Shown piece after piece: positions 39,877-51,867 of a stretch of 64,000 nt of DNA. The translations under genes and the position numbers were made by a program. The stretch's first letter is position 1, and each line of letters opens with the position of its first letter. The stretch is from Ichthyophthirius multifiliis (taxonomy: Eukaryota > Ciliophora > Oligohymenophorea > Hymenostomatida). Location: the NCBI RefSeq assembly GCF_000220395.1, contig NW_004087493.1, positions 24,396-88,395 on the forward strand, given 5' to 3'. Under the pieces are notes generated by a model. It made no database searches and had not been told where the DNA came from. It saw only the letters and a list, made by a program, of their open reading frames with translations.

Positions 39877-40506
39877 ATGGGAAACAAATAAATAAATGAT
39901 TATCATCTTTAAACAAATTAAGAATAATAAATAAATTAAGATTAAGAATAATATGAACATATAGAATAAATTGAAAATTTTTTAATAAAAACTGAATAAA
40001 TTATAAATTAAGAATAAATTCTAAATGAAGAATAAATTATAGACCAAAAATAGATTGTAAAGTAAGAATATGATGATAAAATAGAATTTGAAAAAAGAAA
40101 TAAAGATTAAAGTACACAAACAATTACAATAGAGGAAGATTAAAACCAAATTTTATTTTAATTTCAATATTTGAAATATAAACTAGAATCGGTTTGTGAA
40201 GAGTTAAATTAATGTAAATAAATTATTAATGGATAAATATAAAAAAAAATTGATAAAGTGTTAGAAGTTTAAAAAAATTAAAATAATTTTAATGATCTTA
40301 AATTTATTTAAATTAAAAATAAATAAATCCAAAAGGATAAAAAATATTAAATTAATAATAGTAATGAATTCAAAAAGAAAAGAAAAAAATGGAAAAATTT
40401 AAGATAAACAGACGAAAACGAAATTCATTTATAATAATAAGTTAATAAAACTAATATATAAATTGAAGAACTTGTTAAAAAAATGCCAAATAACATTATA
40501 AAATGA
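39877..40506 (+). CDS. Small Gln/Lys-rich coiled-coil protein, 209 aa
   Basis: A single exon starting MGNKQINDYHLQTNQEQQ and ending in TGA at 40504-40506. The product has repeated EQI/EQII units (residues ~25-75), then a helical stretch (FQFQYLKYKLESVCEELNQC), and a basic segment (FKKKRKKWKNLRQ). It looks like an entirely coiled-coil or disordered scaffold. Gly2 is a possible but weak N-myristoylation site. The family is not recognised. Heavy use of TAA as Gln makes it invisible to standard-code ORF finders. The high charge argues for real coding sequence, but some Gln/Asn richness is expected of any AT-rich open frame here. Confidence 0.6.
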
Positions 40507-41680
40507 ATAAAATTATAAAAAAATAATTTTAATATATAAATTTAAAGAATATATATAAATATAAACATATAATTATATATAATACTAATATATTAATAAT
40601 TTTTTTTAATAAACACAGATTTTTTTTTTTTTTATCTAATAATAAAATTATATTAAATAATAAAAATATTATAAAAGTAATTATTTTATTTTTTATTTTG
40701 AAATTTTTGAAAAATAAAATTAATATCATTTGAAAAAAAAAATAATAAATAAAAGAATAAATATATTATAAATAAAAATTAATAATATTAAATATAAGAA
40801 AAAAAAATATAAATTATATATATGAAATATTTAAAAAATTATAAAAATTAAAAATTTAATATATATATATATAAAAAAGAATAAAAATATTTGATTTTTA
40901 TTAATAGGAAAAATAGATACATTTTTGGTATAATTTTAAATTAATATATAAAATTTATATTTATATGAAATTATAATAAATAAGTATAAATTAAATATAA
41001 TATAAATAATTTTTATAGTAATTTATGATTTTTTAAAATAAATATTTTAAAAAGTATAAATAAAGTTTCAATAAAATAATATAATATTTATTATAAATAA
41101 ATGAAAAAATTAAAACATTAAATCTAATAATTATTATTATATATTTAAAGATAAAATAAATATTTAAAGATATACTAATAATTAATTTATGATATTATAT
41201 AAATATAAATATTTATATTGTAATAATATATAAATATGTGATTTTAATATATATAAAATAAATAAAAAAAAAATATAATTATATCTTTAAAATTTATATT
41301 AATTTATTTTAAAAATTATAACGCATATTAATATATATTTTTGATTAATTTTTTATATTTTTTCTTAAAAAAAATTAAATAATGAAATTTGAATCATTAA
41401 TATATTTTATAAAATATATAAAAAAATACAAATTAATATAATATATATATATATATATATTTAAATTATTTATATAAATATATATTATTACAATTGTATT
41501 CATATATTTATATTTTTATCATTATAAACAATTACATTATTATTATATATTTTTTTTCATTTTAAATTTATAAATTAAATAATTTTTTTTTAAAAATGTT
41601 AATTTTTTTGTTTTATTTTTTTTAAATTCACTATATTTTATCATAATCTTTCAAAGAACTAATTTTAAACAAATTATATA
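40507..41680. other. AT-rich intergenic region
   Basis: About 1.2 kb of A/T low complexity. The standard-code ORF on the minus strand at 40529-40729 is Ile/Leu/Lys/Phe only and has no family resemblance. Nothing supportable was seen. Confidence 0.55.
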
Positions 41681-43641
41681 ATGTCAAGCAAGTAAAACCA
41701 AATTATAAAATAGTATAAAAAAAATAAAAGTAATCCTTACAATAAATATTTGCTTTTGATCTTTCAAAAATAGATAAAGATAATATATATTTGATAGTTT
41801 AAATAACTTATGATCAAACATAATTAAATAAAATAATATTAGGCTACGGAAACACTATTAATAATTATTATATGTTTAATGAACAGATTTTATAACAACT
41901 TAATTAATAAATAACATTAGATATATTTTGTAATATCTATTTTTTTTTATTTTCAAATAAACATATTTTTCTTATAAAATAGCATTTACTTAATAAAAGT
42001 TAACTTAATAGTTATTTATAAATACTTCAGAATTTTAACTATACTCTAAATTGTAATAATTTAAAATTAAAAAAAATTCTAAAAGTTTTTTTATATAAAA
42101 AAATTAGGTATTTCTACATATTTAATTTTAAAAAAAGCTAAGTAAAATATAATATTAAGGTTTAACCTAAAAAATAATATGTTTGCTTAAATAATTGCTC
42201 ATATGAATAAAATAAAGGGAAATGTACAGGTCATGGTAAATGTGCTTGTAAAGATAAGTATATTGGTCCTGATTGTAGTATTTAATTAACATAACTATAA
42301 AGAAATAAAAACATAATTTAGTAAATATTACCAAATTAAAACTTTTATTTCGAATTAAGTTTAGAATTAGATGAAACAATTATTTTATAATTTGAAAGGA
42401 TTTAATTTGATTTTGATGTTTTTATTAGTTTTATAAATAATGATTAATTATTACCTCCTACAATATTTAATAATTAATATTAAAGTTTTCTTAATTAAAT
42501 TAATAATATTAGTAGTGTAAAGATTTAATCAGAAAATTCAACAGATAATAGAATTGTAATAAATATTAAAAATTAAACTCCATAAAATAACTAATTTTAA
42601 ATTAAATTTTTAAGTAATTAAGCTAACGATAAATGGTAAATTTGGATAATTTTAGTATTTGTAGGCTGTATATTATTAGTTATTTTATGTATATTTCTTT
42701 GTTATATTGAATGTAATAAATATATTTATTTATTTATATTTTATGTACTGCAAAAAAAGATAGGATAACAAAAATTAGGAGTAATTAAATACAAAACATA
42801 AACTCAAATTAAAATATTTAAACTTAAATAATAAATTAACAAAACAAAAACCTTGAATATTTAGAAAAATACATGCCAGAATTTAAATATGAATAAATTA
42901 TAAAAATAACCTCGAAAATAAAAAACTTATATATAAAGGAATGTATTATTTGTTTAAATACTTTTGAAAATCAAGATGCTATAAATATTACTTATTGTAA
43001 GCATGTTTTTCATAGTAAATGTATTAAAGAATGGTTAAAAAAACAGGAAGTAAAATATATTTTTTTTTTTAAAAAAAAAAATAATAATAATAATAAAAAC
43101 AAAAAAGTCTTGTCCATATTGCAGATAATGTTTTAAATAATAAACTTTTGAAAATATATATGATTAAAAAAATAATTAGAATTTTATTTTGATTTAAGAA
43201 ATTTAAGAGTTAATTGAAAATGCCGACAAATTTGAAGAAATTTAAACAGAAAAAATATTAGAAAATTTAAATACATAAAAAACGGATTAATAATTTTTTT
43301 TAAAATCATAATAATAAGATTCATAAGTTATTTATGTTAAAAATAATAATAAATAAGAAGTTAAAAAATAGGAAAAAGATGAGAAATTTTAAATTAAAAA
43401 GAAAAAAATAAATAATTTTTTTAATAAAGATAAATAAAAAGACATTGATTATTAAAATTAAATAGAAATTCGTACTCAAAAAATTAAAAGTTAGGACTTT
43501 TAAGATAGTTAATATTAAGTCAACAATAATAGTAATAATAATTAAATTTAGTAAAATTTTAAATAATCAGGTACAATGACTATTGTAGATAAAGTAGATA
43601 CAGAAAATGAATAAATAAATGGATAATTTAAAGATCAATGA
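41681..43641 (+). CDS. Single-pass membrane RING-H2 ubiquitin ligase with EGF-like module
   Basis: A membrane E3 of the Goliath/PA-TM-RING style. An extracellular part carries a Cys-rich EGF-like module (GKCTGHGKCACKDKYIGPDC, near 42,220-42,280). One TM follows (IWIILVFVGCILLVILCIFL, about 42,640-42,700). After intron 42713-42759 comes a basic linker and a RING-H2 finger: ECIICLNTF...YCKHVFHSKCIKEW, then, across intron 43050-43107, SCPYCRQCF. All eight zinc ligands are present. A long Gln/Lys/Asn-rich cytosolic tail ends at TGA 43639-43641. The start at 41681 requires a first intron near 41731-41774 to enter the main frame; the N-terminal ~150 residues and further introns near 41935-42090 are uncertain, and no obvious signal peptide was resolved. 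Confidence 0.82.
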
Positions 43642-43749
43642 AAAAAAAAAAAAAAAAATTATTTTGAGATATTATTTAATTATTAATTGTTAAAAAAAAA
43701 ACAAAATAAAAAACTTAATATTAATATATATTTCTATTTTTTTAGAAAT

Positions 43750-44424
43750 TCATAACTACTTTTATTTTTTATCTTTTATTATTAAGAATACTAATATTAT
43801 TTAAATTTAATATAATAAACTGCAATAAATATTTGGAATAAGTAAAAATATATTTTAGTCTTTTAATCCTTATAAAACCCATAAACAACTGTTAAATAAA
43901 TTCATTATTAACTAATTTAAATTAAAAAAAGATTTATCCCATTATTTATATCCTTTAAGCTTTTTTTTCATAAACAAAAAAAATTAAAAAATTATTAATA
44001 ATTTTTTTATATAATTAATATTTAATTGTTTCTTACTATTGGTTCCCATTACGAACTTTCGGAAATTAATTATACTATAGTACATGTTAATCCTATTATA
44101 TCTTTAGGAAATTAGAGTAAAATTAAAAATTCTATAGGCGCTAAGATAAGTACTAATAAAAGTTTTTTAAATTCTTTTTTAATCATGACACAAATAAAAA
44201 ATAAAAAAACATAACTAAACAGTTTTTATTACAAACATTTATAAGTATGTCATTTTAATATAAATATCCTAATACTAACCATGATAAGTTCATTAAAAAT
44301 GTTGCCATAAAAACATTAGGTTAAATTTGATTAATATTTTTGTTTTGTGAGTATTATAAAATACTATTAAAGGATTAAATAAATTTATATAAGAATATAC
44401 CTATATAATATTAAAATAAATTTA

Positions 44425-44467
<43 letters not shown>

Positions 44468-44519
44468 TTATATATTTTACTTCTATTATTGTTTCTAAAG
44501 TTATATAATTTTTCTCCAT
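43750..44519 (-). CDS. SWEET/MtN3-like sugar transporter
   Basis: A small multi-pass membrane protein. The first half contains FMATFLMNLSWLVLGYL followed by YQNDILIN. The second half contains SFFNLNQLIMNLFNSCLWVL, then GLKDQNIFLLIPNIYC and YQIQIILVFLII. These match, in both MtN3 repeats, the family pattern in which a Trp-containing helix is followed by a YGLxxxDxFIxxPNxxG helix. The gene starts MEKNYITLETIIE at 44519 and ends at TGA 43750-43752. At least three AT-rich introns interrupt it (about 44,400-44,480; 44,170-44,250; 43,960-44,040). Their edges are approximate, and the middle helix (APIEFLILLQFPKDIIG) depends on them. Transport of hexoses would be the family role. Confidence 0.62.
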
Positions 44520-44987
44520 TTCTAATCAAAATATTTTTCTTCTTATAATATTTTATTTTTATTTACTTTATAAAGGCGTTTTTATTATATAATTTTATAT
44601 ATAAAAAAAAATTTAAAAATATTTTTTTATAAAAACTAAATAATTTAATTTACAAAATTATTCTTTTTTTTTTTTTAAGAAAAAAAAATATTATTTAATA
44701 AAGTTCATAATTTTTCTTAAAAATTATATAATTAATATTTAATCTATAATAAATAATATTATATTTTTAAATTAAAAAAAAAAATTATAAATTTTTAGTT
44801 TTATATTTATAATTTAATATAAATTTTAAAAATTAAATGTGTTTATTATTTTTAATTATTATAAAAAAATTGCATTATTTTTAATAAAATATATTTAAAA
44901 AAAACGAGAAATTATGATTATTTTAATTTTTTTATAAAAAGAAATTCACAAAATAAAAATATATTATAAGAAAAAAAAGAAAAAAAA
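44520..44987. other. AT-rich divergent intergenic region
   Basis: Lies between divergent starts of the SWEET-like and Brr6-like genes: poly-T and poly-A runs with no recognised motif. Confidence 0.55.
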
Positions 44988-45539
44988 ATGGATAATCCAA
45001 AAAATTAAAATTAATTAGTAATATAATAATAATAATAGTAATAATAAAATTAATTATAAGTGATTGAACAATTGTAACAAAAAATCATAAAGTTGAGTGT
45101 AAACAAAGCAAGTCAATTCATGAAAACTCTGTTTGCTACTTTTTTTATTATAATATTTATTTCTTTGTACTTTTTAGATTTTAAAAAATAAATTAACTCA
45201 GATGTTGAATTAATCTCTATGAATTAACATCAATGCAAAATAAATTATTAAAATAATGATTGTGAAGGAAGGCTTAATGAAAATGTTTGTATAAATCCAA
45301 TTTAAATAGGGGCTGAAAATTGTGCTGTAAATAAAAAATTTATTTAAGATTGTTAAAGTTGGAAATTTTGTATGAATCGAAATGTAGAATCATAAATAAG
45401 CTATATAAGGATAATAATTAGAATTTTTACTGATGCTAGTAATTAAATGTGTGATGCATTCAAAAACTGGGATTAAAAACTTGTTGGATTAGGATTAGTA
45501 TTTGTTTTAGTTTATATTTTTGTATAAATTTTTAAATGA
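44988..45539 (+). CDS. Brr6/Brl1-like nuclear-envelope protein
   Basis: A single exon of 183 aa. Brr6/Brl1 proteins sit in the nuclear envelope and act in nuclear pore assembly and membrane homeostasis. Two TM helices (FATFFIIIFISLYFL and VGLGLVFVLVYIFVQIF) flank a luminal domain with the Brr6-type four-or-more-Cys pattern. This reads CKINYQNNDC, then ENCAVNKKFIQDCQSWKFCM. The QDCQSWKFCMNR block corresponds to the family CxxWxxCMxRD motif, followed by a helix (ISYIRIIIRIFTDASNQMC). Extra Cys residues are present. The N-terminus is Gln-rich. Length is shorter than the yeast proteins but similar to the core domain. The start is the first ATG of the open frame. Confidence 0.82.
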
Positions 45540-46123
45540 CTAGATTTATATTTATATATTATAATGTTTTTACTATATGGAGAAAATTATAATTTTTGTA
45601 CAAATTTTTATAAGTTTAATTATTATTTTTTTTCTTTTTAATTTTTATAAATAATATTTGTTGATTTTTGGTTTGATATTAATTTAAGACTTCATATTAA
45701 AATTTAAATTTTTACTTTCAAATATAGCATATTAATTAATATAAAAAATAAAAATTATAATATCTTTTTTTAATTTTTTTGAAATTAATTTACATCAATT
45801 TTTTTTTTTAAAAAATAAATAAATATATTATATGCATAAATGAAATTTTTATTTTAATATAAACATTTTTATATTTTGTCTTAAATAGCTATCTCAATAA
45901 TAATAAATTAACTAATTTAATTTTTTTTTTTTTATCTATTTTTAATATATTTAAAATATAATTTTTTTAAAAAATTTCATTTTAAAAAAAAATATTAATA
46001 AAAAACAATTATAAATTATATTTTTTAGTAGTAATAATTTTTTTAAAAAATTAAAAAATAATATAATTTTTTTTTATATATTAAAATTAATATTAATTTT
46101 TAATTAATTATAGAAACATATAT
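45540..46123. other. AT-rich convergent intergenic region
   Basis: A spacer between convergent 3' ends. Homopolymeric T and A runs only; nothing coding was seen. Confidence 0.55.
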
Positions 46124-46312
46124 TCATTATTATTGAATTTCTTCTTCTCTTATACTTCCATTAGATTAATCTTAAACATCATTATTATTTAAATCGTTTT
46201 ATAATTATTCTCTCTATTATTATTATTCACCTTATTATTATACTTATTGATATTGCTATAGATATAATTCTTATTATTATTAATTATTATTTCTTATTAT
46301 TAATTTCATAAA

Positions 46313-46351
<39 letters not shown>

Positions 46352-48050
46352 TATTATTACTATTATTATTACTATTATTATTACTATTATTATTACTATT
46401 ATTATCATTATTAACAATAATACTAATTATATTACCATTATTATTATTATTATCAATATTACTATTAACATTACCATTATTATTATTATTTCTATTATTA
46501 CTATTATCATTATTAATATTATTATTATTGTTATTATTGTTATTATTGTTATTATTATTATTATTATTTATATTTGGATTTCCTCTAAAAATAAAGGTCG
46601 TAATAGGTATTCTAAAATACTAATTATGTCTTTATAATAATGATATTTGAACTGAATTTCCATCTAATAAATCATATAAATTATCTTCACTTTCTTCATA
46701 TTCTTCATCACTTTATTCTTCACTTTCTCCTAAATTAATATTTTATTGTTCTACTGTAATATGGTCATTTTCATTTTCGAAATATTCTTATTCATCTTCT
46801 TCTCTGAATTATCTTTATTTTTTTTGTAAAACGCCATAAGAAACCTAAATAATACTCCTTTATATAATTTTTTATATTTAAAAAAATAAATATTAATAAT
46901 GTATTTTAACTCTTTATGAATTTCCCCATTCTAATCTTTTTTGATTAACATGAATTCTTAATTAAAGCTTTCTCTTCCTACAATAATAGGACCAACTAAT
47001 ACTCCTCCGTGTGCTAATTAATGAATAAACCTATTTACAGCTTTCATAGTAGCAGCTGCACCTAAATGAATAATATCAAAAGGTGCAAAATCCTCCAATC
47101 CATGTCTTCCATCTCCTAAACAGAGTACTATTTTTCCTTTCTCAAGTTTATCTTTATGGCTTTTAATAATATTCTTCTTAGCTATATTCAAAACTCCTTA
47201 TAAATGATCAATTCCGTATACTATAGAATCTTTGTTTTCCATTAATTCTGATAAAGCAACAGTAATCCAACCACTACCTACTCCTATATCGAGTGCTTTT
47301 ACAGCTGTTTTGGTATATCCTTTTATTAATTCTAAAGTAAAAGCATGCATATGAGGGGCACTTATAGTAGTATTAAAGCCTATATTTTATGCTATATCTT
47401 CATATCTTTATATATACATTTTTTTTAATTAAAAAAATAAAATAAAAAAATTACGGATTTTATGTAAAATCTTTACGATCAACTTTTAACATAATTTATT
47501 CTATTTCTGGAGTTTTAAGATAACTTTTTTCATAAAGTTTTTTTAATAGTTTAGAATATTTAATATCTTATATATGTTTTAATTAGGTTAGTAAAGAATA
47601 TTCATCAGATTATGCAATTTGGTTTATTTTTAATATATTTTAAGATGCCTAGTTTAAATATTCTTTATATTCTTCTGTTTTTTGATTTTATAAGTATGAA
47701 AAATCACCTGTAAGATTTTTTTCTATTTTTATTTTATTTATGACGTTTTTTTCATCTTCAATTAAAAGATTTTCATCTAAATTTTTATCCATTTTTTCCA
47801 GGTCAGGAATAATGCATTATTGTTCAAATTCAGAGATTTTAATTGTTATTTCCTCGACACGATCTTGGAGGAGAAATTCGATTTATTCTAAATAATTTAT
47901 CATGTTTTTTTTAGTTATTTGGAAGTTCTCTTGGATGTTCTTGGCACTTTTTTAGATTTAGCGCACTTTTAGTGCATTTTGTTCGCGGCCTTTTCGATAT
48001 TTTCTTAAGATATTATTCTCTTCTTCTTCTTCGTTTTATTATACTTTCAT
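46124..48050 (-). CDS. PCMT1: Protein-L-isoaspartate O-methyltransferase with N- and C-terminal extensions
   Basis: PCMT repairs isoaspartyl damage by SAM-dependent methylation. A helical extension of about 200 residues (MKVQQNEEEEENNILRKYR..., FLLQDRVEEITIKISEFEQQ) precedes the PCMT fold. Core blocks are VDRKDFTQNPYEDIAQNIGF (spliced), TTISAPHMHAFTLELI, SAM motif I ALDIGVGSGWITVAL, then FDIIHLGAAA and LAHGGVLVGPI. After a further intron comes VSYGVLQKK and an acidic tail (REEDEQEYFENENDHI), then a long Asn-rich repeat tract. The end is ambiguous: the Asn frame stops at TGA 46227-46229, while a Gln-rich frame ending at 46124-46126 would need one more intron. Catalytic domain assignment is firm; the tail model is not. 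Confidence 0.88.
46310..46570 (-). repeat. Interrupted (AAT)n / AAT-AGT / AAT-AAC triplet array
   Basis: About 260 nt of trinucleotide repeats, ATT on the plus strand. They are interrupted at regular spacing by ACT, CAT, GTT and TCT triplets. On the minus strand they encode polyAsn with periodic Ser, Asp and other residues. Higher-order periodicity (repeated ATTATTACT units near 46344-46402) suggests local duplication. Confidence 0.8.
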
Positions 48051-48764
48051 TTTTGTTTATTTTAAATTTTTTGTTATATTATTATTATTATTTTTTTTAT
48101 CTGCAAAAAATAAATAAATATATATAAGTATTTTAATATTTTTGAATATTTATAATAAATAATTATAAAAATATTACTATAATTTTTTGTTTTTTATAAT
48201 TAAGTAAATATAAGGTATGTTTATTATAAACAAAACAAAAACTAATATTATATATATTATTATAATAACAATCTTTGTATTAAGGTATTTTTTTGAATTT
48301 TGATTTTAGTAGTATATCATTCTTTTTAAATTAAATAGTATGATAATTTGATATAGAACTATAAATAAATTATATAATAGTATATATAATAGTATTTTAT
48401 ATATTATTATTAAATATTTATTATTACTTTTCATAATTTTAATTTTCTTTGTAATAATTAAATTAAGTTTCTATTTATTTAATTTGAATAATCTATTTAA
48501 ATTTTTTTAATATTATTAATAAGTTTTAATAAAAAAAATATACTATTTTGAATTTATTTAATCAATTTTTTTTTTTAAAAAAAAAACATTAAAATACTTT
48601 AAAATCTTAATGTTTATTTTTATAAATTAATTATTATAAACATATTTAGTTTTAGAAAAGTAATTTTCTTTTATATTTTTATTATTTAAAATAATAATAT
48701 CAAATAAAAATAATATAAAGAGTACTTATAATGCATTTTTAATTTTGAAAATAAGTCCCATAGT
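48051..48764. other. AT-rich intergenic region
   Basis: Low-complexity A/T upstream of the PCMT gene and downstream of the doubtful Cys-rich gene. No clear coding signal was seen. Confidence 0.5.
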
Positions 48765-49579
48765 TCATTATTAAACAGTTGAATTTTCAAAATATTTAAT
48801 TTAAATGCAATTATAAACATATTATTATTTATACCATAAAAATAAACGCCTTATATTGCGTTAATTATTTTATAGTCCTAAACGAATATCTTATATCATA
48901 AAAAAAACCTTTTTTTCTTACATAAATACATAGTTTAATAATTATTTTTATATTTAATGAATTATTTAAATTAAAAAAATAAAAACTAAAAATATTTTTG
49001 TTATACATAAAGTTTAAATTGATTGAAATTATTAATAAAAAATACTAAAAATTAACTAAATTTTACAATTATATATATATATGATTAATGAATAAAATTT
49101 ATTTACATATATAATCTGCGTGAAATTAATAATAGATTGCATTAAAATATTTTAAATAGCAATTATTTATATTGAAATAAAACAAGTTTATACATATATT
49201 TAAATTTCCACAATAAGCCTTAATTATATTATCTAAACTATCACCAAATCCGTTATATAGAAAAATCTATACATAATAACAAATAGAAATTCCGGTTTAT
49301 AAAAACAAACATCCTTTTCACATTTTGAGCAATTATTTGGGTTATAATTAGTGTATTCTTAAAGTCAAAAATTACAATCTTCGCATATTTGAGCCTTTGA
49401 ATTTAGTTATTTACTAGCCGAACATGTAGTTTGGCAAGATAAACTATATAAAAAGTTGCATGAAGTACATGAAAAGCACTGTTGTTTGAATAAAGTTATT
49501 TTGTATATATATGATAAACATTTTAAATTACAAAAATTTTAATAGGCAATATTTAATAAATATTAATTATAAACGACAT
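48765..49579 (-). CDS. Doubtful Cys-rich, possibly secreted protein
   Basis: ATG at 49579 gives a short hydrophobic leader (MSFIINIYQILPIKIF). After a plausible intron comes a Cys-dense segment: CFSCTSCNFLYSLSCQTTC, QICEDC, then NNCSKCEKD. The CxxC spacing recalls furin-like repeats and the Cys-rich surface antigens of ciliates, but the fragment is short. One in-frame TGA follows CEDCNF; it vanishes if an 18-nt intron is assumed there, which is at or below the usual minimum. A further splice leads to LYNGFGDSLDNIIKAYCGN. Beyond about 49,100 the frame remains open but its composition is not convincing. It could equally be a degraded gene. The end coordinate is only the next TGA. Confidence 0.33.
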
Positions 49580-50310
49580 TTTAAAATTACTATATGAAAA
49601 TGGTATAATGTATTAATAAATATATTGTAAATAACATAAAAATTAAATAAATTTTTATTTTTAAATTTAAATGAGATATATTCAGAATTTTTAGTTTTTA
49701 ACAAAAAAATAAAAATAATTTTAAGAAAATATAATTTTAATAAAAAATTAATTTATATTTTATCATTTGTTTATTTTAATACAAATAAATTTATGATTGA
49801 TATATAAAATCATAAAAGATAATATAATTTTATATTAATAAATATTAGTTTATTATAAATGTTTATATTATTATTATTTTTTAATAATTAATAAATATAA
49901 ATTAATTTTTTTTTTTTTAGCTTTTATAAGATTATTTATAGAATAAATAGCAATTAATAATAAAATATCTTACAAATAAAGTACAACTAACATCTAATTA
50001 AATGAATAGAAACATTTTTAAACAAAAACAAAAATATAAGTTTAATAATTTTTAATTTTTTTATATATTTTTCTAATGTCTTTTAAGATTTTTATAAAAT
50101 TTTATAATTATTTAAATAAAATTTAAATCTTTATTTCTTTTACCCTTTTTTTTTTTTTTAATTTTATATTTATTAATAAAAAAATTAATTTAAAAATTAA
50201 TTATTTAAGTTAGAAAATTCACATAATAATTAATTTTTTTTATAATTTTAATTTCTTTAATAAATTATATTGGATTAATTTCAAAAAATAAAATAAAAAT
50301 AAGTATAAAA
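49580..50310. other. AT-rich divergent intergenic region
   Basis: Upstream of the acylated USP gene. A/T homopolymers; no motif was recognised. Confidence 0.5.
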
Positions 50311-51825
50311 ATGGGTTCTTGTATTTCCTCTAGTTCAATTTTAAGTAAAAAATAAAATAAAAAAAGCTTACAAATAAAAAAGAAAAAGATTCAAAAAAGT
50401 AAATTTCCTAATAAACAGTAAAACAATCAAACGAAATAGATAGAAAAAGAAAATTAAGTGTAAAAAAAAAAAAAAATCATATTTTTTATATATATATATA
50501 TAAAAAAAAAAAAAAAGATAAACTACAAAAAAATTCCAAATAAAATCCACAAACAAGAATCACGATTATTCTAAAATTCATAAAATCTATAAATATATGG
50601 ATTAGTAGGATTATATAATTTAGGAAACACATGTTATATTAATGCAGGTAAAAAAAATAAAAAACAAAAACAAAAAAAATTATTAAAAATCAATAAAAAT
50701 CAGTAAAAAAACTTACATTAAAAAAAATAAAATATCAGCCTTATAATGTTTATCAAATACACCTCCATTATGCGATTATTTTTTGAGCCAACTTCATGAA
50801 AAAGAAATAAATCCAAATGCATTTTTAGGTTCTAATGGATAAATAACATCCTAATTCGGGAAATTAATACTCGATCTATGGTAAACAGACTAAAACTTTA
50901 TAGAACCAATAGATTTTATAAATGAAATAGGCCAATTTGCGGAACAATTTGCCGACGGAACACAATAAGACTCACATGAATTTCTTGCTTTTCTCCTAGA
51001 TATATTACACGAAGATTTAAATAGAGTAATAAAGAAGCCTTATATAAAAGAAAAAGACTATAATTGTGAAAAGCATGAAGAATACTCCAAAGAATCCTGG
51101 AAAGAATACTTAATGAGGAATAAATCTATAATTGTTGATCTATTTTAAGGTTAAACAAAATCCACTTTAAAATGTTTAGTTTGTGGTTCCGTTTCACATA
51201 AATTTGAGGCTTTTTAATTTCTTTCAGTACCTGTTCCTGCAAATAAATCTCATAATGAAATCATTAATTTAAGTGAATGTATTTAAGAATTCACAAAGGA
51301 AGAATATTTAGACTAAAATGAATGGTGGTATTGCTTTAAATGTAAAAAAAATAGAAAATCAACCAAATAAATCGATTTATGGAAATTACCTAATATTTTA
51401 ATTATTCATTTAAAAAGATTCAGATTTGATAAAAATATTAAAGCCAAAATTAAAAACTTTGTTGATTTTCCTATTCAAAATTTTGATCTATAACCTTATA
51501 CTATAGGAAGATAAAGAGATTAACCTATATATGATCTTTTTGCAATATCAGTATTGAATTATTTCAAAATAAATGTATATTAACAAAAAAACAAAAACAA
51601 AATAGAATCATGAAGGTAACCTTAGTTCTGGACATTATACTGCTTATGCGAAAAATAGAGCAAATTAAAATTGGTATTTATTTGACGATTGTAATGTTTA
51701 ATAATGTCTAAAAGAATAGGTAAATAATATATATTTTTATAATTTAATTTTTATATTTATTTTGAGAAAAAAAAATATAAAGATAATGTTTTATTTTTTA
51801 AAAAAATTATATATATTCATATAAT

Positions 51826-51867
<42 letters not shown>

